Shown here one piece after another: positions 40,924 through 50,646 of a stretch of DNA of 64,000 nt. A model generated the notes under the pieces. That model was given only the letters and a program-made list of their open reading frames with translations, was not told the origin of the DNA and ran no database searches. This DNA comes from Paenibacillus sp. FSL M7-0420. GTDB taxonomy: Bacteria > Bacillota > Bacilli > Paenibacillales > Paenibacillaceae. A program made the translations under genes and the position numbers. Positions within the stretch are counted from its first letter, which is position 1, and each line of letters starts with the position of its first letter. The stretch lies in NCBI RefSeq assembly GCF_038002345.1, contig NZ_JBBOCJ010000001.1, forward strand, positions 6,324,001 to 6,388,000, written 5' to 3'.

Positions 40924-41778
40924 TTATTCTTTGACTCCGCCCAGTGCTACACCTGCGATAATATAACGGGACAGCAGGAAGTAGACTATGAACAGCGGCA
41001 ATGCGGTCAGCGCCAGCCCCATATAGATAGAGCCGAATTCCGTCTTGTAGATGTCCCCGCGCAATAAGCTAACCATGATAGGCATCGTATATTTCTCCTT
41101 CTGAGTAAGGAGAATTAACGGCATGAACAAGTTGTTCCAGTTGGCTACAAAAGCAAAAATGGCTTGTGTCGCAATGGCCGGCATCATCAGCGGCATAATA
41201 ATCCGGTTGAAGGTTTTGAATTCACCAGATCCGTCAACACGAGCAGCTTCCACGATCTCAATGGATAGTGTAGCGAGCAGGTATTGACGCATGAAGAACA
41301 CCACCGCAGGCGCTGCAATGGCAGGCAAGATCAGCGGAAGGAAGTTGTTGGTCCAGTGCAGCTTATACATGAATTGATAGAAGCCGATCGCACTGGCTTG
41401 GGAAGGAATCATCATCACGCACATAATGAAGGTGAAGAACGCGCCCCGCAGCTTCCAGCTGTAGGTTACCAGTCCGTAAGCAGCCAGTGAGGAGAAGTAG
41501 ACGGTACAGAGCGTTGCACCGCTGGCAATAATGAAGGAGTTCATGAAGCCTTGCAGTGGATCAAAGCTCTTGTCGAGCAGCACCTTCAGATTGCCCATCA
41601 TGTGGCTCGAAGGGAGCAAGGAGAGTCCGCTCTGAATCTCCGGTGTAGAGCGTGTAGCGTTCACGAACATAATCCAGAACGGCAAAATGCTGAGTACTGC
41701 CAAAGCGATGCAAACCACGTAGATAATCGTCTTGTTTACAGTTTGGGTGACTTTACTGCTTTCCCGATTCTTCTCCAT
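40924..41778 (-). CDS. Carbohydrate ABC transporter permease, MalG type
   Basis: A 284-residue six-segment permease with EAA loop EIVEAARVDGSGEFKTFNRI and the usual C-terminal YIIAGVALGGVKE. It begins 3 bp after the stop of the MalF-type permease, so they are co-translated. Last gene of the three-gene importer (binding protein, MalF-type, MalG-type). No ATPase is encoded locally. Confidence 0.92.
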   Translation of the reverse strand: MEKNRESSKVTQTVNKTIIYVVCIALAVLSILPFWIMFVNATRSTPEIQSGLSLLPSSHMMGNLKVLLDKSFDPLQGFMNSFIIASGATLCTVYFSSLAAYGLVTYSWKLRGAFFTFIMCVMMIPSQASAIGFYQFMYKLHWTNNFLPLILPAIAAPAVVFFMRQYLLATLSIEIVEAARVDGSGEFKTFNRIIMPLMMPAIATQAIFAFVANWNNLFMPLILLTQKEKYTMPIMVSLLRGDIYKTEFGSIYMGLALTALPLFIVYFLLSRYIIAGVALGGVKE

Positions 41779-41781
41779 GGA

Positions 41782-42753
41782 TTACACCTCCCTAGCCGCT
41801 GCCTGGGCAGCATTTCTGTGTGTTTGTTTTTGGATCTTCTTCAACTTGGCTGCGTCCCGGTCACGCATCACGTAGAACAGGAGGCCGGACAGTACAGCAG
41901 AAATCAGGAACATGATCATACTCGCGGCTGCAGCACGGTTATACATGTAGCTGCCCTTGAACGCCTGCCCGTAGATGAACATGGACGTAGTAAGCGTAGA
42001 GTCATCCGGTCCGCCCGCCAGGAATAATTGCGGAATATCGAACATGGTCAGACCGCCGACCATCGAGGTAATCAGGGTGAACAGCAGGATGGTACGCAGA
42101 CTCGGCAGGGTGATCCGGAAGAAGGTCTGGAACCCGTTCGCGCCGTCAATCGCCGCCGACTCGAACAGCGCCGGGTTAATCCCCATTACGCCTGCAATCA
42201 GGACGATCATCGTGTTCCCGTACCACATCCAGAACTGGATGAAGGCGATTATGCCGCGGGCTGTCGTCTTATCCTGCAGGAAGAAGATTGGAGAATCACT
42301 CCAGCCCAGCATCTGAAACAGGCTGTTGACCGGACCCATAGGATAGGCGAACAAGGTACTGAACAGCACGGCAATCGTACTTGCAGTGATGATATTCGGC
42401 ATATAGAGCAGAACCTTGAACAAGCCTTGTCCTTTGACGTTCAGACGCTTGTTCGTGAACCAGGCGGTCAGCAAGAGCGCAAGGGCCATCTGCGGAATAA
42501 AGTTGGTAATCCACAGGAGGAAGGTATTGATCAGGGACTTGCGGAATGAAACATTATCGAACAGGAGATCCTTGAAGTTCTGGAACGGGTTATCAAGGAT
42601 ATGTATAGGCTTCGGAATGAGCCCCTTCATATCCGTGAACCCGATGACTGCTGTATACAGAATCGGGTACAGCGAAAAAATCAGAAAGGCAAGTACAAAT
42701 GGAAAAGTAAAGATATAGCCGAATTTCGCATAGCTGACATCCTTGCGGCGCAT
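41782..42753 (-). CDS. Carbohydrate ABC transporter permease, MalF type
   Basis: A 323-residue permease with six predicted segments, an EAA-like loop (ALFESAAIDGANGFQTFFRI) and a C-terminal cationic extension after the last segment (KLKKIQKQTHRNAAQAAAREV, partly given). GAGGTGAG precedes the ATG. Works with the MalG-type subunit to pass a sugar delivered by the upstream binding protein. Confidence 0.92.
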   Translation of the reverse strand: MRRKDVSYAKFGYIFTFPFVLAFLIFSLYPILYTAVIGFTDMKGLIPKPIHILDNPFQNFKDLLFDNVSFRKSLINTFLLWITNFIPQMALALLLTAWFTNKRLNVKGQGLFKVLLYMPNIITASTIAVLFSTLFAYPMGPVNSLFQMLGWSDSPIFFLQDKTTARGIIAFIQFWMWYGNTMIVLIAGVMGINPALFESAAIDGANGFQTFFRITLPSLRTILLFTLITSMVGGLTMFDIPQLFLAGGPDDSTLTTSMFIYGQAFKGSYMYNRAAAASMIMFLISAVLSGLLFYVMRDRDAAKLKKIQKQTHRNAAQAAAREV

Positions 42754-42815
42754 GCTCTCACCTCATTAGTTGATTATAGGGGCGGGGATAATCCCCCGCC
42801 CCCTTCGAATTCCTC

Positions 42816-44240
42816 TTATTCGCTTTCAATACCCAGCTGGTCTTTGACTTGCGACTTGAAGGTTTCGATTGCTTTTTCCTTGGTCTTATTGCCTGCAGTG
42901 TACTCACGTACCTGTTCGCGCCAGGCTTTGTTAATCGTTTCATCGAATTGGGTCAGGTTCTTACCTGAAGCATTCGCGTTGGCCGGAACGAAGACGTCGA
43001 ACATGTTCTGTCCGCCGAGCAATGGAACTTCACCATTGGACTTGGACATCACCACAGAGGAAGCTACGCTATCCTTCGTGCCTTGTTCGCCTGCTTTCAT
43101 CGTACCGTTAGCCCAGTAATACTGGAGGCCCGTCTCGGAACTGTCGAGTGTAACCCATTTAACGAAGTCTGCAACGGCTTGTTTCTTCGCTTCATCTTTG
43201 GTTACTTCGGCATTAGCCAAGAGCCAAGTACCGCCCCAGAAGAAGCCTGTGGTCGGTTCAGTCACAGCCCAGTCGCCGTTGGTATCCTTCACCTGACCGT
43301 TCATCACGTAGTTGATGAGCCAAGCCGGACCGAAGAATCCGAAGATCGGTTGAGCGCCTGCACCGGACATATCGGCATACCATGCTTCTGTCCAGTCTGT
43401 TGTATCGTTATGATAGCCGTTGTCTTTCAGCTTCTTGGAGAGATCCATGAATTCTTCACGCTTCGGATCGATGTGCAGCTTGCCGTCCACGATCCAGCCC
43501 TTGTCTGAGCTATTCTCGATCGGGTGCCAGATATCGCCGTCGCCGGATACGATACCATAGCCTTTAGCCTTCAGCTTCTTCGCTGCATCGAAGAATTTAT
43601 CCCAGCCGGGCCCAACCTCTGTTTTGATCTTAGCCGGATCATCGGTTCCGAAGACGTCCTTGGCAATGGAGCGGCGATAGATGAAGGCACCGCCTGTAGC
43701 CTGGTAACCGAGGCCTTTCAGATGACCGTCAAGGCTGCTGCCGATATCTACAGAATACTGGGCGATGCCAGCATCTTTTACCATTTGATCATCAAGTCCG
43801 AGGTCTGCATAATTTGCAGCATAGGTGGATGCATCGCCTTGCGTGTATTTAAGTACAAACGCGGATTCCGCTGCGTAAATATCCGGGGCATCCTTCCCGC
43901 CGCCTGCCAGCGCCTGGTCAAGTGCAGGCTGATAGGCACCGTCTGTAGTTGCAATTACCGTAGTTTTGAATTCCACATTCGCATCAGGATGCGCTTCCAT
44001 ATACTTCTTGGTCATGTTCGGAATTTCGTCGGTGAAGCTCCACAGATTGATCGTTACCTTCTCACCGCTACCTGCTTCCGGAGCTTTGGTAGCCTCTGCA
44101 GCATTCGATGCGGCCGGAGCCGTTGTCGCGGCTCCGCCGGATGAGCTGGAATCCGAATTCCCGCCGCCGCATCCTGCCAGAGCAGATGACATCACGAGTA
44201 CTGTTGAGAGCCCCGTTAAAACACGCTTCATACTTTTCAT
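42816..44240 (-). CDS. Carbohydrate ABC transporter substrate-binding lipoprotein
   Basis: A 474-residue lipoprotein with lipobox SALAGC (Cys about residue 24), a Ser/Gly/Ala-rich linker and an SBP_bac_1-like body (INLWSFTDEIPNMTKKYMEA; ALAGGGKDAPDIYAAESAFV). The sequence is of the COG1653 sugar-binding group. GGGGAGG precedes the ATG, and TATAAT near 44291-44296 on the minus strand is a probable -10 without a good -35. First gene of the operon; the ligand is unknown. No two-component system is adjacent. Confidence 0.92.
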   Translation of the reverse strand: MKSMKRVLTGLSTVLVMSSALAGCGGGNSDSSSSGGAATTAPAASNAAEATKAPEAGSGEKVTINLWSFTDEIPNMTKKYMEAHPDANVEFKTTVIATTDGAYQPALDQALAGGGKDAPDIYAAESAFVLKYTQGDASTYAANYADLGLDDQMVKDAGIAQYSVDIGSSLDGHLKGLGYQATGGAFIYRRSIAKDVFGTDDPAKIKTEVGPGWDKFFDAAKKLKAKGYGIVSGDGDIWHPIENSSDKGWIVDGKLHIDPKREEFMDLSKKLKDNGYHNDTTDWTEAWYADMSGAGAQPIFGFFGPAWLINYVMNGQVKDTNGDWAVTEPTTGFFWGGTWLLANAEVTKDEAKKQAVADFVKWVTLDSSETGLQYYWANGTMKAGEQGTKDSVASSVVMSKSNGEVPLLGGQNMFDVFVPANANASGKNLTQFDETINKAWREQVREYTAGNKTKEKAIETFKSQVKDQLGIESE

Positions 44241-44374
44241 ACTTTGCCTCCCCTTTTATATTCATCCTCGGTTTTTTGTAACCGCCTTCATATTATAGTG
44301 CTTGTCCCTCTCCGGCATAAGGAACCCCTCATTGGGAAAAATACCACTATTTATGGGTTTTGCTCTAAAAAGTA

Positions 44375-44410
44375 CAAAAAAGACGCCAGGGCTATATGCC
44401 AAAGCGCCTT
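44375..44410 (-). terminator. Terminator downstream of the broken small gene
   Basis: On the minus strand AGGCGC...GGC-ATATA-GCC...GCGTCT is followed by six T. It precedes the sugar-binding gene's probable promoter and so should end a separate minus-strand transcript from 44.4-44.7 kb. Confidence 0.6.
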
Positions 44411-44427
44411 AACACGCAGGAGAAGAA

Positions 44428-44659
44428 TCAATCGTGATGGATCTCTCTACTCTTAATGACTCTTGCCAGAAGCAAGCCGTCACTGAAATAGTATGCCTCA
44501 TTCCTGGCAATGATAGATGGGTATAAGTTGACCGCGAGGATCCATCCATTCAGAATAATGAAAATCAGCGGAAGGAAATAGTTCTCTTCGTTGCCGATTC
44601 AAGCAGAACTCTGCCTTTACGAAATATTTTTCACCTAACGAATAATTATCTGAATTCAT
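44428..44659 (-). pseudogene. Small unrecognised gene with an apparent frameshift
   Basis: From the ATG at 44657-44659 a 53-residue frame (MNSDNYSLGEKYFVKAEF..., containing SEWMDPRGQLIPIYHCQE) ends at 44498. A different frame then continues naturally (EAYYFSDGLLLARVIKSREI) to a stop at 44428, just before a terminator. Composition and codon use look coding on both sides of the shift, so an original product of about 76 residues was probably split by a one-base change. If the first stop is real it is simply a 53-residue protein. No family was recognised and the ribosome site is poor. Confidence 0.45.
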
Positions 44660-44795
44660 TCTATCTAACTATGGCCTATTGGGGTATAAGTAATTAGCCG
44701 CCCGAGCTGAGAATAATGAAACTTGTCGTGCTATATAACGTAAATTTGGACCATACAGACTAAAGAATAACAAACGGGAGAGGAGCTTGTACCTG

Positions 44796-47450
44796 ATGGA
44801 GTATTACCGCCGCAATAGTTCAGACACCCTGGAAGAAGTCAACAGTTCCGCAAGCGGGCTTACGTCTGCTGAAGTAGAGGATCGGCTGGCCAAGGAAGGC
44901 TACAATGAGTTGAAGGGCAAAGCGAAAGACCCGCTCTGGAAGCTGTTTCTGGAGAATTTCAAAGATCCTATGGTCATTGTGCTGCTCATCGCGGCAACCG
45001 TTCAGATCGTAATGGGACATATTATGGAATCCGTCATCATCTTCGTGGTGCTGATTCTGAATGCTGTAATCAGTGTGGTTCAGACCCGGAAAGCAGAGAG
45101 CTCACTGGACGCCCTGCGCAAAATGTCCGCACCCGAAGCCAAGGTCATGCGGGACGGGGCTTTACTGTCGATTCCGGCAAGGGAACTGGTCCGGGGCGAC
45201 ATCGTCTTCCTGGAAGCTGGCGATTATGTGCCTGCGGATGGACGGATTATTGAATCCGGGAGTCTGCGGATCGATGAGGGCATGCTGACCGGCGAATCCG
45301 AAGCCGTAGAGAAGCACACTGACCCGATCCCGCAGGAGGTTCCGCTGGGCGACCGGCGCAATATGGCCTTCAGCGGCTCGCTGGTCGTCTATGGCCGGGG
45401 AACGCTGGTCATTACAGGAACGGCACTCGGCACCGAGCTCGGGAAGATTGCCGGGCTGATCGAGAGTGCCGAAGCCAAGCAGACGCCCTTGCAGCGCAAG
45501 CTGGAGAGCTTCGGCAAAAAGCTGGGGATCGCCGTCCTGTTGCTGTCTGTGCTGATCTTCTCCATTCAGGCCGCACGCGTCTGGCTCTCGAAGGATACGG
45601 TGGATACCACCGAGGCTATTCTGAATGCCCTGATGTTCGCTGTAGCAGTAGCCGTTGCCGCTATTCCCGAGGCATTGTCTTCTATCGTAACCATTGTACT
45701 CTCCGTGGGCACGAACAAGATGGCCCGGCAGCATGCTATTATCCGTAAGCTGCCTGCTGTAGAGGCACTGGGATCAACGAGTGTCATCTGTACGGACAAG
45801 ACCGGGACGCTGACCCAGAATAAAATGACGGTTGTGGATTATTTCCTCCCCGGAGGACCGGAGGAGCAGTTCAAGCTGAAGGCCGATGACTGGTCGGAGG
45901 AAGCCCGCAAGCTGCTGCATATTGCCGTGCTCTGTAACGATTCCAATATTAATGAAGAAGGCAAGGAGCTGGGCGACCCGACCGAGGTAGCGCTGATTGC
46001 CTTCAGCAACAGCAAGGACAGGGATTACCGGGAGATCCGCGATAACTTCCCGCGCGAGGCCGAGCTGCCGTTCGATTCGGAACGCAAGCTAATGACCACG
46101 CTGCATACGTTCGAAGGACAGAAGGCCCTGCTGACCAAAGGCGGCCCGGATGTCCTGTTCAGCAGATGTTCCCATGTCCTGCTGGAGGGCAAGGAGGTTC
46201 CGCTGACGGCGGAGGTCCTGGAAAACTTCAATGAAGCGAATGAACAGTTCTCCGGCAGAGCGCTGCGCGTGCTTGCTTATGCCTATAAGAACGTGCCGGA
46301 CACAGTGACTGAGGTGGGGCTTGACGATGAGCAGGACCTGGTGCTGGTCGGCCTGTCGGCGATGATTGACCCGCCGCGCGAGGCTGTATATGGCTCCATT
46401 GCCGAGTCCAACAAAGCCGGTATCCGCACAATTATGATTACCGGGGACCACAAGACTACGGCCCAGGCGATCGGCCGCGACATCGGACTGATGGCGGAGC
46501 ATGAGATCGCCGTCACCGGCCAGGAGCTGGATGCCATGTCCGACGAAGAGCTGGACAGCAGACTGGAGCAGATCGGCGTGTATGCGCGCGTCTCCCCGGA
46601 GAATAAGATCCGGATCGTCCGGGCCTGGCAGCGTAAGGGCAAAATCACCGCCATGACCGGTGACGGCGTCAATGACGCTCCGGCACTGAAGCAGGCTGAT
46701 ATCGGGGTTGCCATGGGCAGCGGAACCGATGTCGCCAAGGATTCGGCGGCTATGATCCTAACCGATGATAACTTCGTATCGATTGTCAATGCAGTGGCTG
46801 TTGGCCGGACAGTGTTCGATAACATTAAGAAGGCGATCGCCTATCTGTTCGCCGGCAATCTGGGTGCGATTATCGCCATCCTGTTCGCCCTGATCTTCGA
46901 CTGGATCAATCCGTTCACGGCCATTCAGCTGTTGTTCATTAACCTGGCGAACGACTCCCTCCCGGCGATTGCCCTGGGCATGGAAAAGGCCGAGCCGGAT
47001 GTAATGAGCCGCAAGCCGCGGGACATCAGCGAGGGCATTTTCGCAGGCGGGATGATGCAGGCAGTGATCACCCGTGGTCTGCTGATCGGGATTGCCGTAA
47101 TTATCTCCCAGTATATCGGGCTGCAGCATTCGGATGAAATGGGGATTGCGATGGCCTTCACCACACTGATTCTGGCGCGCACCCTGCAGACCTTCACTGC
47201 CCGCTCCAACAGCCAGACCTCTGTGGAGGCCGGCTTCTTCAGCAACAAATATGTAATCGGCGCAGTCATGATCTGCTTCGCCTTCTATGGCATTGCGGTC
47301 CTGCCAGGTGTCAGAGAGATCTTCTCGATCCCTGCCACCTTCGGGATGAACCACTGGCTGACCGCCACCGGACTGGCCCTAGGCGCAGTCATTGTGATGG
47401 AGCTGGCGAAGCTGGTCCGCCGTCTGCTGCCTGCGAAGCAGGCTGCTTAA
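44796..47450 (+). CDS. P-type calcium-transporting ATPase (SERCA-like, type IIA)
   Basis: An 884-residue membrane pump. N-terminal cation ATPase domain, A-domain GMLTGESEAV, M4 motif AAIPEALSSIVTIVL (PEAL where SERCA has PEGL), phosphorylation site ICTDKTGTLTQNK, nucleotide domain with 'LLTKGGPDVLFSRC', hinge MTGDGVNDAPALKQADIGVA, and M5-M10 including FINLANDSLPAIALG. All catalytic motifs are intact. It would export Ca2+ (bacterial relatives: LMCA1, YloB), possibly also Mn2+. The ATG at 44796 is better spaced from GGAG than the TTG at 44787. Confidence 0.92.
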   Translation: MEYYRRNSSDTLEEVNSSASGLTSAEVEDRLAKEGYNELKGKAKDPLWKLFLENFKDPMVIVLLIAATVQIVMGHIMESVIIFVVLILNAVISVVQTRKAESSLDALRKMSAPEAKVMRDGALLSIPARELVRGDIVFLEAGDYVPADGRIIESGSLRIDEGMLTGESEAVEKHTDPIPQEVPLGDRRNMAFSGSLVVYGRGTLVITGTALGTELGKIAGLIESAEAKQTPLQRKLESFGKKLGIAVLLLSVLIFSIQAARVWLSKDTVDTTEAILNALMFAVAVAVAAIPEALSSIVTIVLSVGTNKMARQHAIIRKLPAVEALGSTSVICTDKTGTLTQNKMTVVDYFLPGGPEEQFKLKADDWSEEARKLLHIAVLCNDSNINEEGKELGDPTEVALIAFSNSKDRDYREIRDNFPREAELPFDSERKLMTTLHTFEGQKALLTKGGPDVLFSRCSHVLLEGKEVPLTAEVLENFNEANEQFSGRALRVLAYAYKNVPDTVTEVGLDDEQDLVLVGLSAMIDPPREAVYGSIAESNKAGIRTIMITGDHKTTAQAIGRDIGLMAEHEIAVTGQELDAMSDEELDSRLEQIGVYARVSPENKIRIVRAWQRKGKITAMTGDGVNDAPALKQADIGVAMGSGTDVAKDSAAMILTDDNFVSIVNAVAVGRTVFDNIKKAIAYLFAGNLGAIIAILFALIFDWINPFTAIQLLFINLANDSLPAIALGMEKAEPDVMSRKPRDISEGIFAGGMMQAVITRGLLIGIAVIISQYIGLQHSDEMGIAMAFTTLILARTLQTFTARSNSQTSVEAGFFSNKYVIGAVMICFAFYGIAVLPGVREIFSIPATFGMNHWLTATGLALGAVIVMELAKLVRRLLPAKQAA

Positions 47451-47486
47451 GCTATGGCTAAGTTAACGAACCTTAATAACAGCAAG

Positions 47487-47523
47487 AAGCCTGCACTCCC
47501 GGCATGGGGGTGCAGGCTTTTTA
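47487..47523 (+). terminator. Terminator of the calcium ATPase gene
   Basis: AAGCCTGCACTCC and GGGGTGCAGGCTT pair around CGGCATG and run into TTTTTATA. It sits between converging genes; the minus-strand side has only TTCTT, so it may serve both weakly. Confidence 0.85.
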
Positions 47524-47530
47524 TACTCAA

Positions 47531-49357
47531 TCACTTCTTCAAATGATAAGGCACGGTAGTGACAATCACATCGCTGCGGAACAGCAGACGGGCGCGTATC
47601 AGCAGGCTCGATTGATTATGAAGGATATTATGCCAGCCTTTCTTCGGAATGAACTGTGGAATAATGACCGTTACCCTATGGTTCAACTCTGCAGCCTTCC
47701 AATTCACTTTATCAATAAACTTGGTCAATGGCTGTACGATGCTTCTATAAGGAGTATATAAGGTTACTAACCTTACGTCAGGCTGCCACTTTCGCCACTT
47801 CTCCTCGAACACCGCTTCATCTTCCCGCTCGAAGGGCACGTAGACGGCTATTATCTGCTGCGGAGACAGCGACTTGGCATATTCCAGGGAGTTCATCACG
47901 ACATGAGTGATTCCGGCGACCGGCACGATAATCACATTGCCTTCAATCTTGATCGTTTCCTCACAGGTCGAAATTCTAAGCTGGTCCGCAATGGCCTCAT
48001 AATGCTTATGAATCCGGTGGAACACCAGGAGCAGAATCGGCAGAAAGACAAATACCGGCCATACCTGAGTAAACTTGGTCATGAAGAACATCATCGTCAC
48101 AACGAAGCTGATTAGAGCACCAACCGTGTTGATGATGAACTTTTGCACCCAGCCTGCAGGCTTTTCCCGGAGCCATTTCACCATCATTCCGCTCTGCGAC
48201 AACGTAAAGGGAATGAATACACCTACGGCATATAAAGGAATCAGCTGCTCCGTTTTCCCCTCAAAGACATATATCAGAATCATGGACAAAACACCCAATA
48301 TAATAATACCGTTAGAGTAACCCAGCCGGTCCCCCCGCATGGTGAACATTCGCGGAATGAATTTATCCTTGGCAAGGTTCACAGCCAGCAATGGAAAGGC
48401 GGAATAGCCCGTATTAGCAGCCAGGATCAGGATTAATGCAGTCGCTCCCTGGATAAAATAGTACATGGCATTCCGGCCAAAGGTTTGCTCGGCAATTTGC
48501 GAGACAACAGTAACGTCAGCGCGGGGAGCGATCCCGTAATAATAGGCTAACACCACAATGCCTGAGAACATCACAGCCAGTAACGCTCCCATGGCGATTA
48601 AGGTTTTGGAGGCGTTGGACGCTTCCGGGCTTTTGAAATTCGGTATGGCATTGGAGATCGCTTCAACCCCCGTTAACGCAGAGCTCCCGGAAGAAAATGC
48701 GCGCAATAACAGAAATAGGCTGATCCCCGCTACCGGAGTACCCAGTGAGGTATGCAGTTCTGCCGGAACGTTACCTGACAAGATGTTGTACAGACCTGTA
48801 CCAATCAGGATGAATAAGGCCAGGACGAATAAATAGACCGGATAAGCGAGGACGGAGGCAGATTCTGTGACCCCTCTTAAGTTCAAAATCGTGATCAGAA
48901 GCACAAACCCAATGGCAATCACCACTTTATGCTCATGCAGGCTTGGAAACGCTGAGGTGATGGCATCCGTACCGGCCGATATACTTACAGCCACCGTTAA
49001 AATATAGTCAACCAGCAGCGAACCGCCGGCTATTAACCCCGGATACTTACCCAGGTTCTCCTTGGACACCACATAGGCGCCCCCGCCGTGGGAATAAGCA
49101 AAAATAATCTGCCGGTAGGACAGAATGAGCGCGGTCAGCAGGATCAACACACCCAGCGCAATCGGGATCGAATACCAGAAGGCGGCTGCCCCAATCGTAA
49201 CCAGAACAATCAGAATCTGCTCCGGCCCGTAGGCCACGGATGACAGCGCATCTGAAGACAGGATAGCCAGCGCTTTCTTTTTATTTAACTTTTGCTCTCC
49301 CAATTCACTGGACTTTAAGGGCCTGCCAATTAAAAATCGTTTTAAAAATGAAATCAC
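47531..49357 (-). CDS. kimA: KimA-like potassium importer (APC superfamily)
   Basis: A 608-residue transporter with twelve predicted segments and a cytoplasmic C-terminal domain of about 150 residues. The N-terminus (KKKALAILSSDALSSVAYGPEQILIV), AYSHGGGAYVVSKENLG and SLLVDYILTVAVSISAGTDAITSAFP closely follow B. subtilis KimA (YdaO), a proton-coupled high-affinity K+ importer inhibited by c-di-AMP. GTG start with only a weak site. The leader does not show the c-di-AMP riboswitch that controls the B. subtilis gene; instead, OmpR-type direct repeats lie upstream. Confidence 0.85.
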   Translation of the reverse strand: MISFLKRFLIGRPLKSSELGEQKLNKKKALAILSSDALSSVAYGPEQILIVLVTIGAAAFWYSIPIALGVLILLTALILSYRQIIFAYSHGGGAYVVSKENLGKYPGLIAGGSLLVDYILTVAVSISAGTDAITSAFPSLHEHKVVIAIGFVLLITILNLRGVTESASVLAYPVYLFVLALFILIGTGLYNILSGNVPAELHTSLGTPVAGISLFLLLRAFSSGSSALTGVEAISNAIPNFKSPEASNASKTLIAMGALLAVMFSGIVVLAYYYGIAPRADVTVVSQIAEQTFGRNAMYYFIQGATALILILAANTGYSAFPLLAVNLAKDKFIPRMFTMRGDRLGYSNGIIILGVLSMILIYVFEGKTEQLIPLYAVGVFIPFTLSQSGMMVKWLREKPAGWVQKFIINTVGALISFVVTMMFFMTKFTQVWPVFVFLPILLLVFHRIHKHYEAIADQLRISTCEETIKIEGNVIIVPVAGITHVVMNSLEYAKSLSPQQIIAVYVPFEREDEAVFEEKWRKWQPDVRLVTLYTPYRSIVQPLTKFIDKVNWKAAELNHRVTVIIPQFIPKKGWHNILHNQSSLLIRARLLFRSDVIVTTVPYHLKK

Positions 49358-49428
49358 TCGGTTTCACCACTCGCTTGTTATTTGTAGGAATCTTGGTTGT
49401 ACCCCATCTGCCCCTGTTCTCGAACACA

Positions 49429-49460
49429 ACAAAAAGACCACAGAAGACTATTCTGTGACC
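49429..49460 (-). terminator. Terminator between the YdjM-like and kimA genes
   Basis: On the minus strand GGTCACAGAA-TAGTC-TTCTGTGGTC is followed by TTTTTG. It may end the upstream YdjM-like transcript, or act as an attenuator in a kimA leader if transcription starts near 49475. Confidence 0.8.
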
Positions 49461-49479
49461 TTCAACATATCATGTCCGG

Positions 49480-49528
49480 CATTAATATAGCGTTAAGGAT
49501 TACGCAAAGACATTAAGATTGCATTAAG
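49480..49528 (-). promoter_or_regulatory. Direct repeats resembling OmpR-family response-regulator sites
   Basis: On the minus strand CTTAATG (49522-49528), CTTAATG (49511-49517), CTTAACG (49491-49497) and ATTAATG (49480-49486) form two pairs, each with an 11-bp repeat distance. Such direct repeats are bound by winged-helix regulators such as PhoP or KdpE. They lie upstream of kimA and just after the YdjM-like gene. Confidence 0.45.
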
Positions 49529-49565
49529 ATTATCCTTCCACGTGTTCCCCCTACTTTGCAATAGT

Positions 49566-50501
49566 CTATTCCTTCGGTTCTTCCCGCCACTCTCCATCCT
49601 TATAGATGAAGCGGCTGGGCTTCCCTTCCTTGTCCTGTGCAACAATCTCAACCGCAGGCCCTTCGCTGATCTCCTCCAGCACTTCAAATGAAGCCTCATC
49701 CCCGGCAGGGAGCTTCCGGTATACTTGCTCCAGCCCGTCTTTTCCCGTCTTGCTGCGGACAACGTCACTCTTAACGGCAAAGATCATATTCAAGTCTAAA
49801 CGGACCTCTCCGCCCAAGACAGGCAACACCCCAAGCACCCTTCGCTGAGAGTCGATGACATCAAACCCCATTTTCCAAAAATCGCTCAGCTTGTGCACCT
49901 GATTATCTCCCAGCGGAGACACCTGTATGGCAGCCTGTGGAGTGAGCGTGAATTTACGTGGAAGCCCTTGTTCCAGTTGCATTAGCATGGCAAGCTTAAG
50001 ACTGAGATACAGGACAATAAACACAGCACAGCCCGTACTTAGCACCCGTCTCCTGCCCAACGACACCGGAAGCACAAAACTCATAACCCCCACTAACATA
50101 GGCATCCAAACCGTAGGATCACCGAGATAGATCAAGGGCAGCGTATAAGCTTCCCTGGACAGCGGATAGATCAAATGGACCCCATGTCCCAAATAATCCA
50201 CCAGAATATGCCCCAGCACACTCCCCGCTAGACACAGATATAACTGGGTATACGAATATTTTTTCAGCAGCAGCCTGAACAGGAACACAATCGGAACCAT
50301 AACCAGTCCCATAACTACAATGGAATGCGACCAAGGAGATACATACCTGTTCCCCAACAGATCCGGCACAATTCCCAGGAACGAGGTCAGTCCGAGCAGA
50401 ACCACTTTTTCCTTAAAAGAAATCGCCTTGCGCATAAGCACAATCGATACAATAAAACTGCCCGTAAGCAGATGTGTAGCAATATGCATAGCCAATATCA
50501 T
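49566..50501 (-). CDS. Membrane-bound YdjM-like (PF04307) protein
   Basis: About 311 residues. The N-terminal half has five or so membrane segments and the family motifs HIATHLLTGS, GIVPDLLGN, SPWSHSIVV and LGHILVDYLGHG, which include conserved His and Asp residues from which the 'metal-dependent hydrolase' label derives. The C-terminal half (from about residue 175) is an extracytoplasmic beta-rich domain (VIDSQRRVLGVLPVLGGEV; FIYKDGEWREE). Start ATG at 50501 after AAAGG. The activity is unproven for the family. Confidence 0.7.
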   Translation of the reverse strand: MILAMHIATHLLTGSFIVSIVLMRKAISFKEKVVLLGLTSFLGIVPDLLGNRYVSPWSHSIVVMGLVMVPIVFLFRLLLKKYSYTQLYLCLAGSVLGHILVDYLGHGVHLIYPLSREAYTLPLIYLGDPTVWMPMLVGVMSFVLPVSLGRRRVLSTGCAVFIVLYLSLKLAMLMQLEQGLPRKFTLTPQAAIQVSPLGDNQVHKLSDFWKMGFDVIDSQRRVLGVLPVLGGEVRLDLNMIFAVKSDVVRSKTGKDGLEQVYRKLPAGDEASFEVLEEISEGPAVEIVAQDKEGKPSRFIYKDGEWREEPKE

Positions 50502-50646
50502 AGACACCTTTAATCCCCCCGCTTTGGTTGTTAAGCTTCACTCCTCAGAGCCTGGCAAGTTATAAACAAACGGAGCGGGGAAAAGGTTCATTTGCCTAGT
50601 TCATTCTTATATGTTTGTACCTTTATACTCATTCTGTACGGTTAGC

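Noticed and set aside
49358..49600. c-di-AMP (ydaO) riboswitch upstream of kimA
   Set aside because: No matching conserved core seen by eye; only a simple terminator and direct repeats are present.
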